Source: Pelecanus crispus
Lineage: Eukaryota; Chordata; Aves; Pelecaniformes; Pelecanidae
NCBI RefSeq assembly: GCF_030463565.1
Contig: NC_134644.1
Location: 125,985,388 to 126,049,387, forward strand
Direction of reading: 5' to 3'
Length of the DNA stretch: 64,000 nucleotides
The notes beneath the pieces were generated by a model, which searched no databases, had not been told where the DNA came from, and saw only the letters and a list, made by a program, of their open reading frames with translations. Shown piece by piece: positions 12,789 through 25,399 of this stretch. Both the position numbers and the translations under genes were made by a program. Numbering within the stretch: the first letter of the stretch is position 1; the number at the start of each line of letters is the position of its first letter.

Positions 12789-14490
12789 CTTGTACCTGCT
12801 TGCCTCCTTTTTTTTTTCCCCCTTTTTCTCAAGGAAGGCAATTAAGAATTTTCCTGGGTAGAAGGAGAGTCCCACAAGTTTCTTCCACAACCCACTGTGG
12901 CAGAACTGGTGAAAGATGGGATGTAAGGTTCAATATTATTTATCTTCTCTGTTTGTCCAGATGACTGTGTACAGCAACTCCTGTGCAGGAGATTTGCTCC
13001 TCTGTTCAGTCGTGGATTCTTGTGTGCCAGGGAGATCCTCTGCTTTGGCCTGATAGGCAGAATGGGAGTTGAAATGTCAACCAAGTCAAGACTGAGCTAA
13101 TAGTTAATATAGTCCTGGATCATGTTTCTAAAATCAACTGAAAACATTTTAAATGCTGAAGCATAAAACTTCGTATTATTAGCAATGAAATTGCTTGTTT
13201 TCAACTACTGTTGATCTTAGGGTTTGAAAAACGATAGCTTTAACTTGTCCCTGCCATCCTCCGTAATGTAACTGCAGTGTTTTCTTCTTTGTGTATAACA
13301 CTAAATGCTTTAGAACTAATTGCATAAGAGTGAGCCTGTCTTCATGTGGCCTACTGCAATATTTAGGATCACTGGATACGTTCAGGATGGAGTTTTACTG
13401 ACAAGAAGAACAGGATGGAGCTTCAGGATATGCACTTTCTGCAGGAGGATCAAATTTTGCCAAGCTCTCTTTCAATAAATCTGAAATAGCTGCTGTCAGG
13501 ATCTTCAAGAAACAGTGAAAAATCTCAGCTAAACTTCTTCCCAGGGTTTTGACAGCTGGAGAGAGGGAAATGTGGGAGTAGGAAGTTGTGGGACAGGAGA
13601 AAGAAAACTTCAAGGCTCTCCATACTTACTGTTGTGGTGTGCATTGAGCTGTAAAATTGATTCAGTATCTTTATGCTGTGATTTTAAGTTAAACTGAAAA
13701 TACATACAGCCTGCAGCTAGATGCCCTTTTTAGTGCTTCTACAAACACAAATACATTAAATATGGAATTCTAATGGTTTTCTGCAGGGTTTTCTTTGGGA
13801 AAACTTGAAGGGCCAGATCCAGTGGAAGTCAGTTCTGGAAATACTACATCCTTTTTAAGCATGAATTAGTATGAGTCTTTTTTATCTCTGTAAGTACATG
13901 CAGCTAGATTTGCATTAATTTTTTTTTTTCCTTTAAAGCAAATTTGTGATTTGATCCAATTCTTGCCTATAGAAGATTTCTTAGGTAATCCACTGAGAAG
14001 TGAGCTTGGAGAAAAATAGCTTGTAACAGATTTGTGAGAATATTATAATTCAAATATTAATGGCTTGTTGCAACTTGTATAATTATGAAAATCAATGCAG
14101 TAAAGACACTCAGTTATCATATATGAATATTAGGAAAAGAGAAGTACAGATTAACTCAACTGAAACACAGAAAAATTCCCTCCCTTTGCAGTAACAAGAA
14201 ATAAATTAAGATATATTAAGTTTGTGAATAAGTGGTTTACAAAAACTATAATTATCATTTTGAGAAAAAAAGTCATGCTTTCCATTGTAAGATGAATGCA
14301 AATATTTATACTCCTATGAGTACACAAGAGAAACAGCATGAAAAACAGCACCATAAGATAAAAGTCAGGTGGAATACTGTAGTGCTGTTACATCTGTTGA
14401 CTGGAGAAGCAGCCAGCTGTGTTAGGCAGTGTTGTACATCTGATAAAGCTGTCCTTCACTTTTCAACCAAACACATCTTTGGTTCACTTC
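12789..14490. other. Intergenic, no gene seen
   Basis: Non-coding AT-rich sequence between a CR1 tail and a solo LTR. Short open frames such as 13395-13613 have no recognisable motif or supporting context. Confidence 0.6.
14486..14490. repeat. Target-site duplication, left copy (ACTTC)
   Basis: The five bases ACTTC directly precede the LTR and recur immediately after it at 15062-15066. This is the direct duplication made by retroviral-type integration. Confidence 0.85.
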
Positions 14491-15061
14491 TGTCATGGTT
14501 TAACCCCAGTAGGCAACTAACACAGCCACCTGCTCGCTGCCCTGCAGTGGGATGGGGGGAGAATCAGAAGGGTAAAAGTGTGGAAACTCACAGGCTGAGA
14601 GAAGGACAGTTTAATTGGTAAAGCAAAAAGCTGCACACACAAGCAAAGCAAAACAAGGAATTCATTCACTCTTTCCCATCAGCAGGCAGGTGTTCAGCCA
14701 CCTCCAGGAAAGCAGGGTTTCATCATGCGTAACAGTTACTTGGGAAGACAAATGCCATAACTCCAGATGTCCCTCCTTCCTCCTTCTTCCCTCAGCTTTT
14801 ATTGCTGAGCAGACATCATATGGTATGGAATATCCCTTTGGTCAGTTGGGATCAACTGTCCCGGCTGTGTCCCCTCCCAGCTTCTCGTGCACCCCCAGCC
14901 TGCTCGCTGGCAGGGTGGTGTCAGAAGGAGAAAAGGCCTTGACACTGTGTAAGCTCTGTTCAGCAATAACTAAAACACCCCTAACTTATCAACACACCCT
15001 TCATCGCAAATCCTAACCATAGCACCATACAAGCTACTATACCCCAGCCAAAACCAGTACA
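14491..15061 (-). mobile_element. Solo LTR of an avian endogenous retrovirus
   Basis: A 571-bp block begins TGTCATGGTTTAACCCC and ends CAGCCAAAACCAGTACA, so it has TG...CA termini. It is flanked by identical ACTTC duplications and has no internal retroviral genes, as expected after recombination between two LTRs. The sense strand is probably minus. In that direction there is a degenerate TATA-like CAATAAAAGC (about 14791-14810), followed downstream by an ATTAAA signal (14610-14615). A 5-bp duplication fits ERVL-like or gamma-like families better than 6-bp ERVK types; the exact family was not determined. Confidence 0.88.
14610..14615 (-). promoter_or_regulatory. Putative LTR polyadenylation signal ATTAAA
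   Basis: TTTAAT on the plus strand reads ATTAAA on the inferred sense strand of the LTR. It lies about 180 bases downstream of the TATA-like box, a spacing consistent with an R region. Function is inferred. Confidence 0.45.
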
Positions 15062-15066
15062 ACTTC
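15062..15066. repeat. Target-site duplication, right copy (ACTTC)
   Basis: Matches the five bases at 14486-14490 that flank the other end of the LTR. Confidence 0.85.
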
Positions 15067-18000
15067 TTTAGAATATACACTCTGTGGTGCAGGCTCTTCT
15101 CGTTTGCTATCTGCTTGTATAGATTAGGCACAGTGAACCTCCGACCTATGAGTCTTATTATTAACTGGAATAATTTCAGACACTGAAGTCTTTGGCTACA
15201 AGGTTGGTACCAGCCCTCTTACAGGAATAAAGGATTGAGGTAAGGAAAAATATCTGCTGCAATCTGAAGAGCATAAACACTGTTTCTCCAGCACATAGCA
15301 CCATTATACTTTTTTTACTCCCAACCTTCATTTCAGTGGTGTGAGTTCCTTTCTTAATGTTTTTCATACAACTGGAATAGTTTAGACTAATACCTTGGCA
15401 AAAAAGTTTGTCTCAGCCAGGGAAAAAAAAAAAATCCAGTTATTGAATAGATTGTAGAGAAGTTACATTATGTTAAAATGGGGAATTGGACAAAGGTCTC
15501 CATCTTAAAGTACTTCATTGTGTTATCAGCCACAATTTAGCTAAAGGTGAGCAACCTAGGTGGCTGAAGAACTATATAACTAAATCAGCATTTGTTGCCA
15601 GCTAAGCAAATGGGTTTAAAAGTAAGGAGCAGGATGTAAGCGTCCCCTAAATTATTATAAGAAATTAACTCGAAAACCAAAACCATCCAAGGAGAACAAT
15701 TTGCCCAGAGGTACTACTGACTGATTATACTAGTATGACTATGACAGTGTTTCTCCAGTGTAAGTCCCCTAGTTTCCCTCCATGTAAGTTCTCTGTCTGG
15801 ACAGAAAAGCTGCCAACTGGTTTATCCCTGAGAATGAAATAAGAATTTGAATATTGAGGGTATCAATGGAGATAGAAAACCTGATATGTCTTGCAGTACA
15901 ACTCTTTCAATAAGATCTGTGTAGTATGTGTATATTCCACATTACAACACTAGCACTCCTATTTACAATGCTAATTCTGTTTTACATAGAGACAGTCAGT
16001 GCACTGGACTGAAATGACACCCAATACAAAGCTGTCTTTGGCTTTAGCTAAAATCTCGCTCACTTTCCACAGTGTAAATATTTTTTGTGCCCTTGCAAAA
16101 TGTTTCCATTTCTTCCTTTCAGAAGGTTTAACTGTTCATACCCCAGGAAAAAATCTGCTCCTGAGACACATTTTTTATGTGCTTATACCACACAGCCACA
16201 TGTGGTTTTGCTGTTTAAGATGGGCATGTGCCTATGAAAAGGTGACTGGCAGCTGTAAAACTGAACATCACTTACCATTAAATCCATGAAGCAGGTAGCA
16301 TTCCAGCAATTTTAGGTCAAAACAGCCCATGTTGTTTTGTCCCTGGAAAAAGGTCTTCACCCACAGCCAAGAGCAGAACTGACACCTCCCTGGTCTGTGA
16401 CAGGATATGTGCCCTGTACCCAGCAAAGTAGCTCCTGGTACTTTACCCTGCTGTTCTTACTGATGCAGATTTGTTGGGAATTAGCCCAAGAGATGAATGT
16501 TGCAAGCCTGAAAGGGCACAAAACTTAAAGAATTATTGCCAACTTGCTCTTTCCTGCATTTGTATCTTAGATAGCAGTGAAGCCTATGCACTCCATCCTG
16601 GCTCGGTTTTCCTGTGAACCTCAAGTGTTACTACTTATCCCCAAGAGGCATTTTTGTCACTGTTTCTTTTGCTTCCAGTCTGCATTTCCTCTGACAGCTA
16701 CTATACTACAATATTATTACTTTACGTATGAACATCATAAAGCATTTGGGAATGTATTTGATATGAACAGCAGTGGAAAAAAATTGATATAGCAGTTCCA
16801 TCTACATAGCACAGTGCAGACAAATAGGAACAGATCTGTAGAGCAAACCAAGTGATGCTGAGGAACAGTGTCCACACTGCATGTGTTTCAGGGGAATTTA
16901 TACTCAGCTATAGCTATTTTGATCCCATGGGCTGTGTGTTCCTGTGTGTTTCACTCTTCAAGGTGAGGGCCAAAAACAGGACAATGAAAAAGAAGATACA
17001 ATAGAAGAAGAAGGAACTCTCACAAGCAAGACATAGAGATTATGTTGATGACGTGTACCTAAGCAAGCTAAAATAAAGATCCACCCCCCAGCTTCTGAAC
17101 TCCTGCTTTCAGGCATTCACTGATCACGTTTGTAGTTTGATGTTCTGTAACAGGTTATTCACTTTGAAGAGTTTAATCTTCCTTATAGTTTAATCTTCCT
17201 TTCAAATATGATTTTCTGATGATTGTGTCGGCTCAGTTGCCTCACAAGGCATTGTATTTTAATGGTACTTTCCAGGAGAGTAAACTAAAGAGTCTTATGT
17301 CTTTTGGCAAAATTAGCTTTACTGAGTGTCTCATGTGGCAGGAGTCAGCTTTAGTTGCTCAACATCTCTCTTCTATTGCATTTATGTTTGATCTTGTCCA
17401 TGACTAAGTCATTGTTGCGGGAAATTTTGCAATCGTTGTTCTTTGAGAATCTTTATTATCATGGTAATTTTGTTGAGAGCCAATTAAATCATGTTGGTAA
17501 GACATGTTTGGACAGCAAGAGGAGACTGCCACATACTAGCAGAACAATAATCAGTAACAGTGTCAAATCACATCAAGTAGCAAACCTTATGAACAGATAT
17601 ATGAATTTCAGCTTGCTTTTTAAAGCAGGTTGCATGACCAAAATAGAGACAAAGAAGTAGGTTGACGTAAATCAGATATTTGTATGTCTGCTTAAGCATG
17701 CGTAGGTGGAAGCAATACTTTTAAATGTATTTCTGTCCTTTTTCTCTTCTCTATTCTCTTCAGAAATTTTATTCATTGAGCAATGGGTTGCTGGAATACA
17801 TGTTATCTCTGCTCATTTCCTCTCTTTCCTGTGTGAAGGGAAAGGAGAATTTGATGCAAATCTCAAAGACAAACAAATTAGAAATACCATTTGGAGAAAT
17901 GGAAAATGTTCATTTCAGAACATCAGGAGATGAAGATGGTATTCCTTCTGTAAATGTGAAGAATTACTTTCTCAATGCATTAAAATTGTAACAATTTTTA

Positions 18001-19837
18001 TATAAGCTCAGAGATATGGTTGGTGCAATACTTCAACTTTTTTTTTAAAACTTGGCTTGAAGATTGTTTTGAAGAACTCATATTCACACAGTCATTATCT
18101 ACATTTAAGCTAACTAGTTTTGATATGTGCCTTCTGCCTTGATCTTAACTACTTTTAATATTCTCTTCATTCTTAGTATGATGCTATCAGTTGTCCCAGA
18201 TTCTGCACCTACTATGTCATCAGAAGTTTTCTATGCTTCACTAGCAAGATGTTCACCAGTTCCTGCACAGCTATAGATTTACTAGTTGATCCAGACAAAC
18301 AAATCCTGTTTTCCTTGTGCATTTGAGTTTCACAGCCTGGGGTGCATGTGACCTTGACTTAAATAACATCAACAAATTTGTCACTTGATGTTTATATAAT
18401 ATGAAACCTGTCTCCTTTCTGCTTTTATTGCAATGAACCTGTTTTTCCATGTGGGGTGTCACAGATAAATATGGTAGTTGTTGCCAAAGGCAACTAGAAA
18501 AAGATTATATCCCCATGATCTAAATTCAGTGAAATTTGATAAGTACATGAAGAAATTCATGCAATATTAATTTAGGGATGGCTTCTTACTGTGTCAGATG
18601 GAAGAGAGGTTTATAGCAGATCCCAGGTCTCACATTCCTTTGACAAGCTGGTGGGTCATACAATCCCTACATTGGGCAAGAGTGCCCCAGTCATTGAAGC
18701 AGTGTCTACGTTGACATTTTGCTCTACAGCGTTTTGAAGTGAATGTCCCAGTCATCCCCACTTACTGCATGCTGGTGCAGTTCTCAGACCAGTTTTGGTA
18801 CCAGCAAACTGCATTTGTTTAGGAAGAAACTCCATCAAAAGCTCCGCTCTGTGTGTTCATCAAACACACTCATCATCCCTAATGAAGACATAGAGCTTCA
18901 GCCAGTGAACAGACCTTTGAACAACATCTAATCACAGGAAGGGGACATTCAGGTCAGGGAACCAGGCTAAATCTTGACTGAAGCCACCTGCAATTGCCCT
19001 AACCATCTTCGATGTATAAGCAGAGTCCTTGGCACCAAGTGCTCTAACCTACTGATCCAGTGTTGGTGTGCCATATTGTTTGCTAATGTAAAAGTAGCCC
19101 GAGACTCCTACAGCCCCAGCTGGATTAGCTTTCGGGTCTCTGGTCGCCCTTTTGTGGAGCATGCAGGGAGATTCTGAAAACCCACCTTGTGCTGGCAGTT
19201 GCCAGCACTATCTTGCAATGGTCCAGCTGCTGGATTTTAAATTATATTTAAAAAAGGAGTGACTGCTCCCTTGTAACCAAACAGATCTATGCAGATGACA
19301 AATAATTTCCAAACTCAGTTTTTACTCCACTTCAGTCTTCTCTTGCAGTAATTAACTTATTCCACATTTTACTTGTGCAAAAATGTTTCAGCTTACTTTC
19401 AGTAAAAGAGTAAACCATGGTTTCAAAGTTAGGTCTGTTCTCATGATACTTATTGATCAACATTCTCTCTAACTCATTCTCTCTAAAACAGATTGTATGT
19501 AGATGCTTATTAAGGCATAAAGGTTGAATGATTTGCCCATTTTTTGTTGCAATGTCCATCACAGCATGGGCCATAGAGAGGAAATATATACTCTACTTAG
19601 CCTGGGAAGGATGTGCTGACTATGGTTCTACTATTCTAATGTCGAAGAGAGTCAATTAATACTTCCATTTTTTATCTGAATTTACATGCATCATAGTACA
19701 TATATACTCTATCATTATACCAATGGCTAAATAATGTTCTGTTCCCGTTCTTGTTGGCTGCCTTTTGCAGCTTCTGTTTCTACTCTTCTCATGTTCCTGT
19801 CATTAATGAAACCAATTTTCAGTTGTAGCTGTGGTCC
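15067..19837. other. Intergenic, no gene seen
   Basis: AT-rich sequence with short open frames on both strands and no protein family motif that I recognise. A slightly more GC-balanced stretch at 18590-19200 holds two short plus-strand frames (18743-18931, 18974-19177), also without motifs. Confidence 0.6.
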
Positions 19838-20913
19838 TTCATAGAATCATAGAATGCTTTGGGTTGGAAGGGACTTTCAGAGGTCATCTAGCCCAACCCC
19901 CCTGCAGTGAGCAGGGACAGCTTTAACCAGATCAGGTTGCTCAGGGCCCCGTCCAGCCTGACCATGAATGTTGCCAGGGATGGGGCCTCCACTACCTCTC
20001 TGAGCAACCTGCTCCAGTGCTTCACCACCCTCATTGTAAAACATTTCCTCCTTATATCCAGTCTAAATCTATTCTTCTTTAGTTGAAATCCATTATTCCT
20101 TGTCCTGTCACAACAGGCCTTGCTAAAAAGATTGTCCCCATCCTTCCTATAGGCCCCCTTTAAGTCCTGAAAGGCCGCAATAAGGTCTCCTCGCAGCCTT
20201 CTCTTCTCCAGGCTGAACAATCCCAACTCTCTCAGCCTGGCCTCGTAGGAGAGGTGCTCCAGCCCTCGGATCATTTTGGTGGCCCTCTTCTGGACCCGCT
20301 CCAACAGGTCCATGTCCTTCTTGTGCTGAGGGCTCCAGAGCTGGACGCAGTACTCCAGGTGGAGTCTCACGAGAGCAGAGTAGAGAGGCAGAATCACCTC
20401 CCTCGACCTGCTGGCCACGCTTCTTTTGATGCATCCCAGGATACGGTCGGCTTTCTGGGCTGCAAGCGCACATTGCCGGCTCATGTCCAGCTTTTCATCC
20501 ACCAGTGCCCCCAAGTCCTTCTCCTCAGGGCTGCTCTCAATCCCTTCATCCCCCAGCCTGTATTGGTAGCAGGGGTTGCCCTAACCCAGGTGCAGGACCT
20601 TGCAGTTGGCCTTGTTGAACCTCATGATGTTCACAGACGCCCACCTCTCCAGCTTGTCCAGGTCCCTTTGGATGACTTCTCATCCTTCTGGTGTGTCAAT
20701 CGCATCACTCACTGCTTGGTGTCATCTGCAAACTTGCTGAAGGTGCACTCAATCCCACTGTCTGTATCATTGATGAAGATATTAAACAGCAGTGGTCCCA
20801 GTAGGGACCCCTGAGGGTCTCTACTTGTCACTGGTCTCCATGTGGACATCGAGCTGTTGACCACTACCCTCTGGATGCGACCATCCAACCAATCCCTTAT
20901 CCACTGAACAGTC
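19838..20913 (-). mobile_element. CR1 LINE, 5'-truncated
   Basis: Same subfamily as the copy at 9787-12788. The plus strand starts TCATAGAATCATAGAATGC, the CR1 tail. The minus strand encodes the ORF2 end (19888-20514) and the reverse-transcriptase core up to [11 protein letters not shown] near 20900. Homology ends at about 20913. It shares with its relatives SRDPQGS, the shifted frame and stop after FADDTK, and the GGATGA stop (read on minus near 20680-20720). Confidence 0.93.
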
Positions 20914-23900
20914 TTTGTTAACAGTTGCAGTGCAGCACTAATAGCTTCATGCACAAATGGCAGGTAAGGGAGTATTCTGTCAGTCAGGTCTGTCACTTTC
21001 TGTACCTGCGGATCTTTATGTACATAAATGCGTGTGAAATTGATACCCACTGTCCAACACCTTGCTACAAGTCTGCCGTTGAAAACATAACTGTTGCTTC
21101 CAGGAGCAGCTGATTACACAGGCTATCTCCTGCTTAAATCAAACCATGCTTTTCAGCTGCAGTAACAACTGAACAAACTGTAGTTTATTTTATTGCAACA
21201 CATACCCTGCTTTGACCAATTAAACTGTCTCTTATTGTTCAAGCAGAAGTAACTGCCTTGGAACTGCTTAACTGTCTGACAGCTTGCAAGGTTCATCCTC
21301 CCTGTTAAAATCTCATCAAACAGATCCTTCATGCCGTCTACGTATTTCCCTCTTCTTTTACATATATATTATTGTGTGCATGTATATCTCCCCCCAAAAA
21401 TTAGAAAGTGTTTAAAGGTGTAGAAAAGGAGTTCCAAAATTTGTATTTGTCAGAAGGGCGGCACTGTAGTTTACTCCAGAAAACTGTGACAGGAGACATT
21501 AGGGTCAAATGGTATTCAGGAGTGAGTTCCAGCCTTTCTGTAATTGTACCAAATTTCAGAAAATTTATAGTGCTGCATTTCTGGCAGACAGGTATTACAT
21601 CACTGGCTGGACTCTTCTCTTCCCTGCAAACCCACTTCCAGAAATATGACGCAGAGCAGAGCAAGCCTGGCTCGTTCTCCTGGGCTTGACACCTTCTGCA
21701 ATGCCTGCCCATGGCTCAGCAGCAAGGACTGCCTCGCTAGAGCACAGAGCTGAGAACAGTGTAGAGACCTGCCCCCTTGCTACAGGGAAGGATGCAAGAA
21801 ATGAGGCAGATATTGCTGCCAGAAATTCCCATTCCTGCCAACAGGTCATACTTGAGTAAGAGTTTCAGTTGGCCTGCTCTCTCACGCACTTCCTATTTGA
21901 ATGGGTGAATACTACAAAAGGAGTACTGAGAGCAGAAGTTGCATTTTTTTAAGTGGGGTACTTAGAAAGAAATGCATATTCTTCCAAAAGCAATGGCTCA
22001 GAGATCTTTCACATCACGTATTGTACCTTATTCTGATACATGAAAATGCAGTACCAAAAGAGGGTGTCAATGCAAACACCTAACAGAAATCAGAACGGAC
22101 TTTGGCAAAATGAAATAATTTTTGTAAGAATGGCGAGGGAGGTAGACTTCCCTTAGTCAGTGTTTACACCTGACTTCATTCCTTTGAATAAGTGAGCCTT
22201 ACAGTGAACAAAGAGGACACAACTATTTTGAATGCTTTCCTGTCACCATTTTTCTGGTAAGAGCGAACCAGGCTTTGTTTTTTCCTGATAACCACGTTAC
22301 AGACCAGTGTGATCCATGCTATACTGTCACCAGTACACAAACAAATGAGACAGCTATCCTAGGAAACAATCTCATTATCTAAAACATCGCTAGATGGAGA
22401 AAAAGTTTTGGGGTTTTTGTCCTGAATCTATACTGCACACTAGGCTTAATATTTTGTCAAACAATTTTTTTCTCCCATACAGTTTCTGTAAGATAGATAA
22501 AAACTAATGAAGCTAACACCGCAGATGTTATGATTGTCTGTAGTGCTACTTCACATAATGGTATGATCTTTGAATTTTCATTTTGATATTGTTATTTCCT
22601 TCATAATTTTTAAGTGTAAAAGATTATAAATTTTGTAAATTCTTGCTGGCTGCTAAAGCACTGTGAATCTGGAGTTCTATCTGTCATCTTGTTAATTCAA
22701 GTTGCAAGGAAACAACTTAAATTTTACTTTCAGTAACATATACAGCTATTGATCGTCAGTGAAGGCTCTTTTGTGTTACTACAGAATTCAGCAATAGCGT
22801 GAGAAAATCATGTATCCTTTGATTATTATCTAAAGGCTTCCTGTATTTGCTTTATGTTAGTGTTTTAAGTTTAACTTCTTCCCTTTAGTTTTGTTACTGA
22901 TGTAGTGACTGCTTGAGCTGTGTACAAAACAAAACCCAAGTTATAAGGTGATCTTAAAACCATGTGTTAGGGTGGCAAGGAAAAGGTGCCAACTGCTTTT
23001 GTGTTCTAGAGCACAGGTGGAGCATAAAACCTCATCATACACTCTTTGATCTGGTCAAATTATAGCCTCCTTAAAGTGGGAGGAAAGAGATGGGTCTTTA
23101 TGGGCCTATTTGATCTGTTTAAACAGTCCTATGATAAGTCTGTAGTGGTTTGCTTGTAGTTATGGGATGGCTTAATTATAGGTTGATCCAGCAAAGCTAC
23201 CTGTATTTAAAGAGTTGCACAATGCTTCCTTATTTGCCCACGACTACTTTCAGTCACTCATAATGATTTCAACAGATGAAGATAGTTTGCACTGAAAATC
23301 TAAGTTGTTGGGCATCAGGTGGAGGCTGATTTTTTCTCAAGAGCATATTTACCTTTAGCTCAAAAATATAATGCTTTCTTAGAAAGTGAAAAAAATAAAA
23401 TAAAACACACACACACACACCCTATTCATTCAAAATTTCTGATGTCTCTAGCTTTTTAAATAAAAGCTTGATTGTTACTCAGGGATTACTCTACTGTCAG
23501 GTACATATGTATTGGTATTCTTGGGAAAAAACATGGTCATGCCTGTCACACTTGATCAAATCGTGAGTCTAATTTGCACTTTGCCGGTAACTAATTAGTG
23601 TCTGTTGGCTCATATGTAAAGGATGACCCTTCTGAAGGGTGTTTCATCTAAGAATCTTTGAGGTTGACCAAGGTTTTCCTTTCAGTTGTCACTGTAACCA
23701 TGGGCCTTGTAACTGAAATTAGATACACAGGAGAGATTCATTTGACCAAATAGAGACCTTTATCTTCAGATTAAATGAATCATGACCCAAAACTCCATTG
23801 TCTAAATCACTGCTAACTATAAATTCACTGCAGGATGATTACATCATTTGTAGATGTCTGCATTTTTAGGTGCTTATGCTAAGTTATTTGCTTTTTCCTC

Positions 23901-25399
23901 ACACATTCTGTACTGCCTCTCCTGGTGTGCAGACAGCCCACTCAGATGCAGATGACACAGGAGCTGAACTGGAAGAAAAGAGGGTAAATTGCAAGACAGA
24001 TGTTTGACATATAGACCTTTGGGGAGGTAAGAGATGATACCAATATTTACCCAGAGACATGTCCTGGGGCCAGGGCTGAGAACAAAGAAAGCAAAGGGGA
24101 AGAGAGAACTAGGGTAAGAGAGGGATCTGGAGGCTTAGAGGTAAAGAGGACAAGTCCTAAAGTGTTATGAGGAGGCTGGGCTCAGAGAACAGAACAAATT
24201 GCTTTGGGAGTTGCTTCAACATAAATGATGTTGGTTCTCCGGACCCCTCCAGACCATATAAAGCTAGTACTTTGGGGTTGCAGATTTCTTCAAGGTGCTT
24301 GCAGATGGAAAGCATTGCATACAGAGCTTTCAATGTGCTCCAGCCAAAACAAGACTCTAGATGTTTGAAAACTGTGTGAAACAATGTATCACTTCTGCAG
24401 ATCTCCTTGCTTAGGTTTACTGATCACCAGTATTACCCAGGCAACTTTTAATCTAGCAAATCTGATTTTTATACATAACATTTTTTTCTGAAGTCACAGA
24501 TTTATCTGAAGCCATTACAGAGGTTTGAATGAATATTTGTATTGCTCCACTTGAAGTAGATATATACTGAAGGCTAATAATCAATGAATATTTGGGTGGA
24601 AATCAACAATACTCCATGGGAAAACACTGTCTTCTAAGAAAGATAAATCTACTAAAGTTGTAAGGCCAAAACAAAAACCATGGCAAACAATGATAGATTT
24701 CATGGTAGTCTATTTTCAGTATAAGTAACTCTGTTAGACAAGTCCGTGCCCTTCTCATCTCAGGTACATTTCTGTTCTACTAACACAGTCCTTTTAATCT
24801 AAAAAGCTTGCCTTAGATGCATTCAAAAGACACTGAGTGGGATTAAAAGAGCAAGAACAGTGCTTTATGTAATAGACCTCTGATAAAAGAATGCTTTGCA
24901 CCCATACCCTCCCCCAGGAAAATACATAAAACCAGGAAAAAAGAGATCAGTGGGAGACTTTGAGTTCCATTCTCATCATGATGCTTAAGTATAGCCTCTT
25001 GAGGTTGACTGAGGTTGAGGTGACTCAACTTATTTTCAGGCCTTTTTTCTCTCCCCTCCCACCAGTTTCTTCCCAACTCAGTTGCCCCAGCACTCAGCGC
25101 TGTGGATATAACAGCCTTCCATCTCATGAATATGGCCAGCACACAAATGCTGAGCTCAGCCCTCTGACACCTGCTGCTTGATGAGGCAGCATGGAGTGCC
25201 AGGGCGTATGGACCCCCTCCATGCTGCCTGTGTGCCCACACTCCTCCTCCCCTTACAAGCCCCAGAGCATCAGATAACACAGGACTGGAAGGAGTGGCAT
25301 CCTTTGTATGAGCTATAGCTGAAACACATCAATTGCCTGAATATTGATGGCCGGCGAATATTGAGGCAGGTTCACTGCCCTCAAAGCTGAGAAGGAACC
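20914..25399. other. Intergenic, no gene seen
   Basis: Contains an (AC)8 microsatellite at 23405-23420 and otherwise AT-rich sequence. Overlapping frames at 21401-21849 and 24843-25280 occur on both strands without motifs. Confidence 0.6.
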
